Assembly (NCBI GenBank): GCA_040772045.1
Contig: JAXGYV010000011.1
Location: forward strand, 18,268-82,267
Direction of reading: 5' to 3'
Source: JAXGYV01 sp040772045
GTDB lineage: Bacteria > Actinomycetota > Thermoleophilia > UBA2241
DNA: 64,000 nt
The notes under the pieces are model-generated. The model saw only the letters and a list, made by a program, of their open reading frames with translations, did not search any database and had not been told where the DNA came from. Below, in pieces: positions 51,738 through 60,569 of the stretch. The translations under genes were made by a program, and so were the position numbers. Each line of letters starts with the position of its first letter. Position 1 is the stretch's first letter.

Positions 51738-54416
51738 ATGGCCCGCCTCGACAGGTATCGCGACAAACGCGATTTCAGCAAGACCGGCGAGCCTGAGGGG
51801 CGCTCGTCGCGCCGGCGAGCGCCTCAAACCACAGAGGACATCTTCGTCGTCCAGAAACACGCCGCACGCCGCCTGCACTACGACCTGCGGCTCCAGCTCG
51901 ACGGCGTCCTGAAGAGCTGGGCCGTTCCCAAGGGTCCGAGCCTCGATCCAGCGGTGCGCCGACTCGCCGTTCACGTGGAGGACCACCCCCTGGAGTACGC
52001 CACGTTTGAAGGCGTTATCCCGGAGGGTGAGTACGGCGGCGGGACGGTGATGCTTTGGGATGCCGGCCACTGGGAGCCGATCGGAGACGCCAGAGAAGGG
52101 TACCGCCGCGGCGAGCTTAAGCTCCGCCTCAACGGACACCGCCTGCGCGGCGGCTGGGCCTTAGTTCGTCTGCCCGCCCGCGCACAGCCTGACCGTGCCG
52201 GTCAGAGCACTACGGAAGGTAAAGACTGGCTGCTCATCAAGGAGAAGGATGAGCACGCGCAACCGGGACGTCGCGACTCGTGGACCGACGATGACCGCAG
52301 CGTCGCGAGCCGCCGCACCATGCGCGAGATCGCCGCTGGCGCGACGCCGCCAGCGCACGAACAGCACGCTGCCCGGCAGCAGGGCGTTCGCGAAGGACGA
52401 AACTCTGGCAGCTCAGCTCCACCGCTCGGGCTCGCCGGCGTTGAGCTGGCCACGCTAGTCAAGCAGACACCCGAGGGCGACCAGTGGGTGCATGAAATCA
52501 AGTTCGACGGGTACCGCATGCTGGCGCGCTTGGAGCATGGCGGCGTGGCTCTCTTCACGCGGAACGGCCTCGACTGGACAGCTCGCTTCCCACGACTAGC
52601 GACGGAGATCGCGGAGCTCGAGGCCACCTCTGCGGTGCTCGACGGCGAGGTCGTAGCGTATCGCGCCAACGGAATCAGCGACTTCGCCACGCTCCAGCGG
52701 ATGCTGCGCGAGGGCAAAGACGAAGGCTTGACGTATATGGCATTCGACCTGTTACACCTGAACGGCAGCGATACCCGCGCGCTCCCGCTGACCGAGCGCA
52801 AGAGACTGCTCGCCCAACTCCTGGAGAGCCAACGTCACTCGCCCTCGAACCTGCGCTTGAGCGAGCACGTCAGCGGCGCGGGAGCGGCGTTCTACGCCGC
52901 AGCCTGTCGCCATGGTTTGGAAGGAGTGGTATCGAAGCGCGCCCAGAGCGCCTACACGAGCGGCCGTACGCGCTCCTGGCTCAAGGTCAAATGCAGATGG
53001 CGGCAGGAGTTCGTCGTCGGCGGCTACACCGACCCGGCCGGTAGCAGAACCGGCTTTGGAGCGCTGCTCGTGGGCACCTACGACACGCATGGACACCTAC
53101 GCTACGCCGGCAAAGTGGGAGCCGGATTCGGCGACGCCGACCTGCGGCGTCTGGCCTCGCTGCTCAAAGCCAGACGCCGCGCATCGTCGCCCTTCGCTGA
53201 TGCAGAGGCTCCGCACTTCGTGAACTGGAGCACGCCCTCGCTCGTCATCGAAGCGGCGTTCGCTGGATGGACGGCCGCGGGCAGGGTGCGCCAAGCCGTC
53301 TTCAAGGGCGTGCGCACCGACAAGCGGCCACGGGACGTCCGTCGAGAGGAACCGGGCGACGCTGACAGCGCGTCGCCGCACTTCGTACAGGGCGCTGCAT
53401 CGAGCGACACGCGGGACGCGCCCTCGAGCAGCACGCCGAGCACGACCGCGGACACCGCGGCGAACGCGCCCCCGGCACTGGCCGTGGCGCGGCCTGCCCA
53501 CGAGGCCGGCGGCGCAGACTCCGACCCCACCGGCCTGCGCATCTCGCATCCAGACCGCGTCATCTACGCCGACATCGGCATGAGCAAGCTCGACGTCGTG
53601 CGATACTACGAAGCCGTCGCGGAACGCATGCTCCCGCACCTCGCCGGACGACCGCTCACCGTTGTGCGTTGCCCCCGAGGGACGGCGGAGAACTGCTTCT
53701 TCCAGAAACACGCCAACGCTTCGGTGCCCGACCGCATCACTAGAGTCGCGGTGCGCACCGAGCACAGCGTCGTGAACTACCCAGTGATTACAGATCTCGA
53801 CGCCCTTCTCACGATGGTGCAGCTTGGCGCGCTTGAGTTCCACATCTGGGGGTCCAAGGAGACGCAGCTTGAGCGCCCGGACCGAATGGTCTTCGACCTG
53901 GACCCCGCCCCAGAGGTTCCGTGGAAGGACGTGCGAACAGCGGCGCGAGTGCTACGCGACAGTCTGGCAAGCTACGGTTTACAGAGTCTGGCCATGACGA
54001 CGGGCGGTAAAGGGCTGCACGTGATCGTACCGCTCCAGCCACTGGCCGACTGGCACACCATAGGCGCCTTTGCCCGAAACGTCGCACAGAGCCTGGCGGC
54101 ACGAGAGCCCCAGAAGTACACCACTACGATGGCGAAGGCCAAACGTACGGGCAAGATCTTCATCGACACCTTTCGTAACAGACGCGGCGCGACGGCGGTG
54201 GCGCCATACTCGCTGCGCGCCAGAGACGGGGCCCCGGCGGCCACTCCACTGGCGTGGAACGAACTCGGGAGAACCGCCGGCGGCGCGGCTTGGACGGCAT
54301 CCAGCGTGCCGCGCCGTCTGCGCGCGCAAGCGGCTGACCCGTGGAAAGACTACAGCCGCCTCGCCGCGCAGCGCCTACCGCAGCAAGCGTTCGACCTCTC
54401 ATTCACCGCCCCCTGA
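51738..54416 (+). CDS. ligD: ATP-dependent DNA ligase D, three-domain
   Basis: The 892-residue protein carries three domains in the order phosphoesterase-ligase-polymerase. The phosphoesterase (about 30-170) has IFVVQKHAARRLHYDLRLQL and IPEGEYGGGTVMLWDAG. The ligase (about 235-525) has the catalytic Lys255 in HEIKFDGYRM and LEGVVSKRAQSAYTSGRTRS. The polymerase (about 605-880) has DRVIYADIGMSKLDVVRYYE, PRGTAENCFFQKHANAS and MVFDLDPAPEVPW with the metal-binding aspartates. It repairs DNA ends with Ku. Linkers near 180-235 and 525-605 are low-complexity. Mycobacterial LigD has the order polymerase-phosphoesterase-ligase, so this is a different lineage. Confidence 0.95.
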   Translation: MARLDRYRDKRDFSKTGEPEGRSSRRRAPQTTEDIFVVQKHAARRLHYDLRLQLDGVLKSWAVPKGPSLDPAVRRLAVHVEDHPLEYATFEGVIPEGEYGGGTVMLWDAGHWEPIGDAREGYRRGELKLRLNGHRLRGGWALVRLPARAQPDRAGQSTTEGKDWLLIKEKDEHAQPGRRDSWTDDDRSVASRRTMREIAAGATPPAHEQHAARQQGVREGRNSGSSAPPLGLAGVELATLVKQTPEGDQWVHEIKFDGYRMLARLEHGGVALFTRNGLDWTARFPRLATEIAELEATSAVLDGEVVAYRANGISDFATLQRMLREGKDEGLTYMAFDLLHLNGSDTRALPLTERKRLLAQLLESQRHSPSNLRLSEHVSGAGAAFYAAACRHGLEGVVSKRAQSAYTSGRTRSWLKVKCRWRQEFVVGGYTDPAGSRTGFGALLVGTYDTHGHLRYAGKVGAGFGDADLRRLASLLKARRRASSPFADAEAPHFVNWSTPSLVIEAAFAGWTAAGRVRQAVFKGVRTDKRPRDVRREEPGDADSASPHFVQGAASSDTRDAPSSSTPSTTADTAANAPPALAVARPAHEAGGADSDPTGLRISHPDRVIYADIGMSKLDVVRYYEAVAERMLPHLAGRPLTVVRCPRGTAENCFFQKHANASVPDRITRVAVRTEHSVVNYPVITDLDALLTMVQLGALEFHIWGSKETQLERPDRMVFDLDPAPEVPWKDVRTAARVLRDSLASYGLQSLAMTTGGKGLHVIVPLQPLADWHTIGAFARNVAQSLAAREPQKYTTTMAKAKRTGKIFIDTFRNRRGATAVAPYSLRARDGAPAATPLAWNELGRTAGGAAWTASSVPRRLRAQAADPWKDYSRLAAQRLPQQAFDLSFTAP

Positions 54417-54515
54417 GGGCGTTCTGCTCGAGAGATCGACCGCGACAGCACAACCGGCCAGCTAAAGCGCGCGGAACGATCAATCCCAGCGGCGCCCCCT
54501 CCTGACGGAGCGGCG

Positions 54516-55643
54516 CTATCTCCCCTCGAGCACCTTCCCGAAAACGTCCAGCGTCTGGGTCGCCACGTTCTCCCAACTGAGCGTCTGCTCGGCTCGCTGC
54601 CGGCCACCTGCCCCAAGCTCTTTTCTGAGGCTTTCGTCTGCCAACAGCCGGCCGATCGCCGAGGCGAGCTTCTCCGGCGAGGCGGGCGGGACCATGAGCC
54701 CTGCACCCGAGACGTATTCCACATGTCCTAGAATATCCGTCGCCACAACCGGCACGGCGTTCCCCATCGCGTGAGCGGCCGGAAAATACCCTGCATACCC
54801 CGTATATGGGATCACACACACCAGGCTCTTCTGGTGTTCGGCAATCAACTCGGATTCGTCGCTGAAACTCTGCCATTCCAGGAGGTTGGCAACACCCTGT
54901 TCCGTAGCCAACCGCACAGCGTACTCTTTCTCGTCACCCATGAAGAAGCCATAGATCTTTGTCCGCAGTTGTACGCCGTTCTCCTTCAGGAGACGAAGGG
55001 CAACTACATAGTGCTCGAAGCCTTTGATCTGAGGAATTGGCGAGCCACAGAAGATGATGAGCTGGTCTTTCTGCACCTCCTCCAGAGCAGGCAGAGACGT
55101 GCCATGGTGGATGGAGAAGACTTTGTCTGGCTCTACCCCATCCTTGATCAGCGCTTCTCTCATATACTCGCTGAACGTGATAACGCCATCGGCCTTGTTA
55201 TACACCCGGTTGAGCTCAGGGTTGTCCTTTTGGATTTGGTCGAGCTTGTGGATGGTCACGATCTTCTTGGCCCGTGAACTGCTGGAAAGAAACGACTTGA
55301 GAGCCTCGTACCCAAAAGCGTACGACGATTGCTGGAAATCGACCACATCGAAGTCGCTGGCACGCGACGCGAAGGAACGGCCGCGCAGATACTCGAGCGG
55401 CGCGTAGAGCTGTGACCTTACGAGATGCTTGAGTCGCGTGCGCGAAGGCCGTCTCGTAAGATACGGAATATTAATGAACTCGTAGTATTCGTTGACTGGG
55501 TTTCTCTTATCAAAACACATGCAGTTCGTTGTAATGACGGGGACTTCATTTTCCGTGAGTACTTCCAGTGATTGCTGGAGATGGAAGGAGTAAATCGGAT
55601 AGATCCGCATATTCGACCAACAACAAAGCAACCCGATCTTCAT
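54516..55643 (-). CDS. GT4-family glycosyltransferase
   Basis: The 375-residue protein has the GT-B fold marks of family 4: an N-terminal donor/acceptor domain (IGLLCCWSNMRIYPIYSFHL), KKIVTIHKLDQI, then the C-terminal nucleotide-sugar half with IIFCGSPIPQIKGFEHYVVA and AHAMGNAVPVVATDILGHVE, where the E-x7-E-type motif is reduced. It probably transfers a sugar to a lipid or polysaccharide. The region has visibly lower GC than its neighbours, which may point to transfer. Its start has CGGAG upstream. Its 3' end faces ligD. Confidence 0.85.
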   Translation of the reverse strand: MKIGLLCCWSNMRIYPIYSFHLQQSLEVLTENEVPVITTNCMCFDKRNPVNEYYEFINIPYLTRRPSRTRLKHLVRSQLYAPLEYLRGRSFASRASDFDVVDFQQSSYAFGYEALKSFLSSSSRAKKIVTIHKLDQIQKDNPELNRVYNKADGVITFSEYMREALIKDGVEPDKVFSIHHGTSLPALEEVQKDQLIIFCGSPIPQIKGFEHYVVALRLLKENGVQLRTKIYGFFMGDEKEYAVRLATEQGVANLLEWQSFSDESELIAEHQKSLVCVIPYTGYAGYFPAAHAMGNAVPVVATDILGHVEYVSGAGLMVPPASPEKLASAIGRLLADESLRKELGAGGRQRAEQTLSWENVATQTLDVFGKVLEGR

Positions 55644-55955
55644 AGCTATTACTCCGTAATGAGCGGTTGAGTAAAGACCATCTCCCTAGCGATCCTGGTA
55701 GTTCCGACGCGAGCTGACACAGCGAATAAGGCCGCCGCGTGCTTCAGGACCTCCTCCATGCGGCATGGCTCCTTTCCTCCTCAGTCCGAGAACCATGCTG
55801 CCCGCCGGCAACTTCAGGCCGGCGCTCGCTGATCTATGCAGGGGCGTCCTTTCTCGTCGCCGGTAGATCATCGTTGACTCAGCATTATTCCATGCCGATG
55901 AGAAGAAGAGTGTACATGCCGTAACTTCCCAGCGGTCACCGAGCTTACCTGGCCG
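55644..55955. other. intergenic region, no gene seen
   Basis: This 312-base stretch between two minus-strand genes is moderately AT-rich near the glycosyltransferase start. TTGACT at about 55872 resembles a plus-strand -35 box but has no matching -10. No RNA gene, repeat or convincing small gene is seen. Confidence 0.35.
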
Positions 55956-56705
55956 TCAGCCGCCGTCCATCATCCCCTCGAAGTCGAGCTGGCCGGGTTC
56001 GGCCGGTCGTTCGTGCCACTCCCGGCCATCCAGCTCGCACCCTGTCTCCTTACGGCACACGCCGCCCCATTGCTTGAAAAAGAAGGGCACGCCGGCGACG
56101 AGGCACTGATCGCGGACGGAACGTACCCAGTCGATGTGCAGGGGCCGCGCGCCAGGGCCCGACTCGCCGCCCAGGATCAGCCAGTCGATGCCGGCAAGGT
56201 CGAGTGCGTCGATAGGGCCCAGGAGCGGCTCGAGCACCAGGTACTTAACCGCCGCGCCGCATCGGCGAAGCTGCTCGGCACGGTACAGGTGAGCGGCATC
56301 CTCGACCGTGGCGCCCGCCCAGATGTTGGCCGGCCAGGGCAGGTGCGGGCTGAGATCCGCGAGCCTTGCCGGCCGCTTGGTGAGCAGGTGGAAGCGGTGT
56401 TGGGGCGCGTGTGCCATCACGTCGAACACGCGCCCGATGAACTCCTCCGGTACCTCGTCGTGGAACAGGTCGCCCATGAAGCTCACGTAGACCAGGCGCG
56501 GCTTTGTCCAGTGCAGCGGCTTGGCGAGCAGGTCCTCGTGCGTGGTTACCCGGAAGCCGTGGCCGTAGCGGGCATGCCCCATGCCCTGCAGCCGCCGCGC
56601 CATGCGCTTCGCCCAGCAGTGGGCACAGCCGGGGCTGATCTTGGCGCAGCCGGTAGTGGGGTTCCAGCTCTCCTCCGCCCAGCCGATGCCGCGAGCGTTC
56701 GTCAT
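55956..56705 (-). CDS. DUF5131 / phage Gp37-Gp68-like protein
   Basis: The 249-residue protein has the family start IGWAEESWNPTTGCAKISPG followed by CAHCWAKRMARR, giving a C-x-n-C-x2-C cysteine arrangement, and later LVYVSFMGDLFHDEVPEEFI, HRFHLLTKRPARL and LLEPLLGPIDALDLAGIDW-like segments ending at WLILGGESGPGARPLHIDW and PFFFKQWGG. DUF5131 members look like radical-SAM relatives and are often found in phages and defence or modification islands. The ATG at 56705 is chosen because the conserved region starts there; the longer frame to 56804 adds a poorly conserved segment. Biological role unknown. Confidence 0.85.
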   Translation of the reverse strand: MTNARGIGWAEESWNPTTGCAKISPGCAHCWAKRMARRLQGMGHARYGHGFRVTTHEDLLAKPLHWTKPRLVYVSFMGDLFHDEVPEEFIGRVFDVMAHAPQHRFHLLTKRPARLADLSPHLPWPANIWAGATVEDAAHLYRAEQLRRCGAAVKYLVLEPLLGPIDALDLAGIDWLILGGESGPGARPLHIDWVRSVRDQCLVAGVPFFFKQWGGVCRKETGCELDGREWHERPAEPGQLDFEGMMDGG

Positions 56706-56828
56706 CCGCTGCTCCCACCGGAGAACGCTACAGGATGGCGCGGGCTCCTTCGTACACACCCGCGCCATCCGCCCCTCGCGCGGGATCGCCCGATCAACCC
56801 ACACCGCCGTGCGGCAGATGACCGATCG

Positions 56829-57242
56829 TCAGATGTCCGCGCGCGAGCCAATCTCATCGATCACGGCACGCCACTGGCCGTCCTTCTTGTCTTGGTCCGG
56901 ATCGGGCGGCAGGTTCTCGAGCTGCTCCGCCGCCTCCGCAGCCGCCCGTTCGAACGACTGCGCATCGCCCGCGCCGCGAAAGAAGACCCTCCGCGGTACC
57001 GGCCTCTGGCGCCACTCGGCAAGCAGAGCCTCGGCCTGCGCTCGCTTGCCCCTGGACGCCATCTTCCGCGCGAGAGCGGCCGCGCGATCGATCCTCGCAT
57101 TGAGGCAAATATCCTCGCAGTACTTCTCCGGCGGTGGCGGGCTCCCCTGAACGATCGCATCGATGTCGTCGAGCGAGCTCATCTGCATGGTACCCAGCAA
57201 ATGACCGAGTTCTTCCGGAACCTTGTCTCCAAACAGCCCCAT
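56829..57242 (-). CDS. hypothetical protein upstream of the DUF5131 gene
   Basis: The 137-residue protein is helical and charged. It contains PPPPEKYCEDICLNARIDRA and LARKMASRGKRAQAEALLAE, with a C-x3-C pair and Arg/Lys-rich helices, ending in an acidic tail (PPDPDQDKKDGQW). A G-rich ribosome-binding sequence precedes the ATG at 57242. It ends 123 bases before the DUF5131 gene on the same strand, so the two may be co-transcribed. I do not recognise the family. Confidence 0.6.
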   Translation of the reverse strand: MGLFGDKVPEELGHLLGTMQMSSLDDIDAIVQGSPPPPEKYCEDICLNARIDRAAALARKMASRGKRAQAEALLAEWRQRPVPRRVFFRGAGDAQSFERAAAEAAEQLENLPPDPDQDKKDGQWRAVIDEIGSRADI

Positions 57243-57443
57243 GTAAGTCCCCCCAGCTTCTCTCGTCGTCCAATCAGACCGCGGCCAACAGCAAACAGTC
57301 CGGCCGCTGAAGCGAGAGAAGCCTACAGGAGAACGCGCCGCTGCAGAATCGAGCGATACGCGATCTCCGGGATCAAGCCATAGCGCTAGAGTTCCGCCGT
57401 CCGCACACGGACGACAGCCATGACGCTATCTCATTGTGCTGTA

Positions 57444-57872
57444 CTATCGCACCACGACCTCGGCATGCATCGATGCCATAGTCGCATGGATAGTGCACTC
57501 GTAGTAGTAGACTCCAGCTTTCTCAAACGTGAACGAAAACGTGTCGCCTTGCGCCATATCCCCACTGTCGAACGTATTCGTAACCTTGGCATCAGTATCT
57601 GGGCCATCGGTACTCGTAACAGTGTGCGAAGCTCTGTCGTCGTTCGTCCACGTGACGGCGGTTCCCACTTTCACCGTCAGTTGAGCAGGCGTGAAGCTGA
57701 AGTCCTTGATGCTGACGGCAGTGGTCTGATCAGTCGGGGACACCGACGCGACGTCTGAACCGTTGCCGTACCCGCCCGAACCGTTGCCGCTCCCGCAGCC
57801 GCCGACTACCATCAGGGCAATCAGAGTAGCCACCACGAGCATCGGAGCCCAGAGATATCGCTGCGCCTTCAT
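57444..57872 (-). CDS. cupredoxin-like (blue copper) lipoprotein
   Basis: The 142-residue protein has a lipoprotein signal (LIALMVVGGC), a Gly/Ser/Asn linker and a plastocyanin/amicyanin-like domain: VSIKDFSFTPAQLTVKVGTA, VTWTNDDRASHTVTS with the first His, and YYYECTIHATMASMHAEVVV with the Cys, His and Met ligands. Type I copper binding is likely. It would act in extracytoplasmic electron transfer. GAGGAAGG precedes the ATG. No oxidase or reductase partner is adjacent. Confidence 0.88.
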   Translation of the reverse strand: MKAQRYLWAPMLVVATLIALMVVGGCGSGNGSGGYGNGSDVASVSPTDQTTAVSIKDFSFTPAQLTVKVGTAVTWTNDDRASHTVTSTDGPDTDAKVTNTFDSGDMAQGDTFSFTFEKAGVYYYECTIHATMASMHAEVVVR

Positions 57873-58258
57873 TGGCCTTCCTCTCGAACTGGACGTCTTC
57901 CTGACAGACGTTCATCCCCCGACTATTACCCAAGCGCCGAGCAGTACCCACACGGGGAGGTCGTTGCTGGCAGCAGGGTCACTTGTACGACTCATACACC
58001 TGCCGGGTAGACCAGAGGCATCACCGGCGGACACGAAGACGCTCTCCGTACAGGCGGTGTAAGCGGGCAGCCGGTGGTAGAAGACCTTCATCCGCACACA
58101 AAGCGTCCGTTTCTCGTTACTCTACCGAACCGGCCCACCAGCGCCGCCGAGCACTGGTATCGCATGTTCCTCGCAAGAAGGTCGTATCATAGAGAGCCAG
58201 CAAGTCATTCGGAGAGAGGCCGGCGGCGATAGGACACCCGGCAGACAGGAGGCTTCGG
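57873..58258. other. divergent intergenic region, no gene seen
   Basis: This 386-base region lies between the cupredoxin gene (minus) and the MEDS gene (plus) and should hold both promoters. TATCAT at about 58184-58191 is -10-like for the plus strand, without a clear -35. No other structure is seen. Confidence 0.35.
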
Positions 58259-58882
58259 ATGGATCTCGCCACAGGGCAAGTTGCGGAGCGCGGGGAGGCT
58301 ATACCCCGGGGTCGCGGCTCGGGCACACACGTCTGTCTTCTCTACGAGAACGAGGAGGAGCGGCGAGAGGTAATCGCTCGCTTCATAGAACTCGGCATCG
58401 CAGGAAACGAGCGCGTCGCCTACTTCGCCGAAACGGATCCCGAGCTGATCCCCTCGTGGCTCGCCGAACACGGCGTCCAAGTACCACAAGCGCCGCAGTT
58501 CACCGTTTCGTCAACAGAGGAGATCTACTATCCGCACGGCGAGTTCCATGTTGAGCGCATGTTCCCATTCTGGCGCGCCTTTCTCACCGAAGCCGAGGGG
58601 CTGGACCTCGATGGCGCCCGTGCCACCGGCGAGACGAGCTGGTCGCGAGAGGTCCCGGGCGGCGAGCTGATCGTTGAATACGAGGCCAAGCTCAACACGC
58701 TCCTCCTCGACCTGCCCGTTACTGCCCTCTGCCAATACGACGTCCACCGCTTCGACGGCGCCACCATCCTCGACATCCTGCGCGTCCACCCGCTCATGCT
58801 CATCGCCGGGCAGGTCGTGGCCAATCCCTACTACGTAGGGCACGAACAGTTCCTTGGACAACGGAACCCCGTCGCTGAATAG
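58259..58882 (+). CDS. MEDS-domain sensory protein
   Basis: The 207-residue protein matches the MEDS (methanogen/methylotroph DcmR sensory) domain: GTHVCLLYENEEERREVIAR, FIELGIAGNERVAYFAETDP, TEEIYYPHGEFHVERMFPFW and PVTALCQYDVHRFDGATILD. MEDS domains bind small ligands and occur next to signalling modules. GGAGG lies upstream of the ATG. The gene overlaps or nearly abuts the SpoIIE-type phosphatase gene, so the two probably form one signalling unit. Confidence 0.87.
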   Translation: MDLATGQVAERGEAIPRGRGSGTHVCLLYENEEERREVIARFIELGIAGNERVAYFAETDPELIPSWLAEHGVQVPQAPQFTVSSTEEIYYPHGEFHVERMFPFWRAFLTEAEGLDLDGARATGETSWSREVPGGELIVEYEAKLNTLLLDLPVTALCQYDVHRFDGATILDILRVHPLMLIAGQVVANPYYVGHEQFLGQRNPVAE

Positions 58883-60569
58883 CCTTCCCGCGAGCTCGGC
58901 CAGGATGGAGGTCCTGGGCCAGCTGCTGGCGGCGCACGTGGTCGTGCAGTTGCTTCCCGACGCGCGACGCGCCGCCCAGTTCGCCGCGCACGCATTAGTC
59001 GCCGTGCCTGGGGCTGTGGCTGGCGCGGCGATCCTCGAGGGCGAAGCGTCGTTCGAGGGCGAGTGGGACGACTCCCGGGAGTTGATCCTCGCCCGAGACG
59101 ACAACAGCGCGGGGCAGCCCCGGTGGAGGGAGATTTCCAGCGGCACGCACGTGCTCACGCTGCCGCTGGGGACCATCCACCACCGTCACGAACGGCTCTA
59201 TCTCTTAACTGAGGATCCCAGGGAGATAGAGCCCTATGTGCCGTTCCTCGGCAACATGGCGGCGGCCATCGCGCTTACGCTCGACAATCGCCGGAACCGC
59301 ATGGAGCTCGAACTCGCGAATGCGAAGCTGGCGGACAGCCGCGGCGAGTACCAGCAGCTCTTCAGCACCATGATGAACGGTTTCGCGATCCACGAGATCA
59401 TCACGGATGAGAGCGGCAAGCCCATCGACTACCGCTTCCTCGAGGTCAACGAAGCGTTCACGAGACTTACCGGCATGACGCGGGAACGGCTCATCGGACA
59501 CACCGCGCGGGAGGTCATCCCGGGGCTCGAACCGTCATGGGTCGAGACCGCCGGCAAAGTGGCCTTGCGGGGCAGCCAGGTCCAGATAGAGGGCTACAGT
59601 GCGCCGCTCGACCGGCACTTCGACGTGGTCGTCTACAGTCCGGCACCACGCAAATTCGCCACCATCTTCGCCGATATCACCGAGCGCAAACGGGCGGAGT
59701 CCGAACGGCAACGCCTCATCGATCAGCTCCAGCGCGTGGCCTCCACTCTGCAGGAGAACCTGATCCATCCGCTACCGGCAATCGAGGGTCTGGAGCTGGG
59801 ACGAGTAAGCTCGACCGCGTACCTGCCCGATCTGGTAGGAGGCGACTTCAGCGACGTCTTCATCATCGACCCGAGCAGCGTCGCGATCCTCATCGGAGAT
59901 GTGGCGGGCAAGGGGATCAAGGCTGCCGGCCTCACGGAGACGGTACATACGGCAGTCGCCAGCTACGCCCTGATCGATACCTCACCCGGCTTCATCCTGC
60001 GCAAGACCAACGAGCTGCTGCTACGAATCGTCGAGAGCGATGAGCAGTTCGTTACTGCGTTCCTGCTCGTCCTCGACCTCCGCAGCGGCACGGCGAGCTA
60101 CGCCAGCGCCGGGCATCCCGCCCCCGTACATCTCAGCGGCGGCTCAGCTCGACTGCTGGACCCTGAATTCGGGTTGCCGCTGGGCATGTTCGTCCAGCAC
60201 TACCCAGTGTGCCAGACAGTTCTGGCCCCTGGAGACTGCCTCGTCTTCTACACCGACGGCATCACCGAGGCCCGCCGGAACGGCGAGCTGCTGGGCGACC
60301 AGAGGCTCCTCTCGATCGTACGAGGCCTCGATGGGAACCATCCCGAGCAGATCGCGGAAGGTGTGCGCAGCGCCGCCATCCAGTTCACCTCAGAATTAAA
60401 GGACGACCTGCAGGTCTTGGCGCTGCGCCTCACTCATCTCGAGCGAACGGAGAGTCCGACCTCTGCAGAGATGGTGAAGTCTTACGCAGAGGCCTCGGCG
60501 CGGAGACTACGCGAGCCTCATCTGTCAAGTACCCGTAGTGACCATCACAGTCTCGACCCCACCTGGTAG
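58854..60569 (+). CDS. PAS - SpoIIE (PPM) serine phosphatase, RsbU-like
   Basis: The 571-residue protein has an N-terminal GAF-like region (about 15-150), a helical linker (NRRNRMELELANAKLADSRG), a PAS domain (about 165-280, with FLEVNEAFTRLTGMTRERLI) and a C-terminal SpoIIE/PPM phosphatase (about 305-545) with LVGGDFSDVFIIDPSSVAIL, IGDVAGKGIKAAG and LVFYTDGITEARRNGELLG. The metal-binding GDVAGKG and TDGI-type motifs are intact. RsbU-like enzymes dephosphorylate anti-anti-sigma factors. The start at 58854 overlaps the MEDS gene by 29 bases; an ATG at 58905 is an alternative. Its end overlaps the convergent feoB by 25 bases. No anti-sigma gene is adjacent. Confidence 0.88.
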   Translation: MDNGTPSLNSLPASSARMEVLGQLLAAHVVVQLLPDARRAAQFAAHALVAVPGAVAGAAILEGEASFEGEWDDSRELILARDDNSAGQPRWREISSGTHVLTLPLGTIHHRHERLYLLTEDPREIEPYVPFLGNMAAAIALTLDNRRNRMELELANAKLADSRGEYQQLFSTMMNGFAIHEIITDESGKPIDYRFLEVNEAFTRLTGMTRERLIGHTAREVIPGLEPSWVETAGKVALRGSQVQIEGYSAPLDRHFDVVVYSPAPRKFATIFADITERKRAESERQRLIDQLQRVASTLQENLIHPLPAIEGLELGRVSSTAYLPDLVGGDFSDVFIIDPSSVAILIGDVAGKGIKAAGLTETVHTAVASYALIDTSPGFILRKTNELLLRIVESDEQFVTAFLLVLDLRSGTASYASAGHPAPVHLSGGSARLLDPEFGLPLGMFVQHYPVCQTVLAPGDCLVFYTDGITEARRNGELLGDQRLLSIVRGLDGNHPEQIAEGVRSAAIQFTSELKDDLQVLALRLTHLERTESPTSAEMVKSYAEASARRLREPHLSSTRSDHHSLDPTW

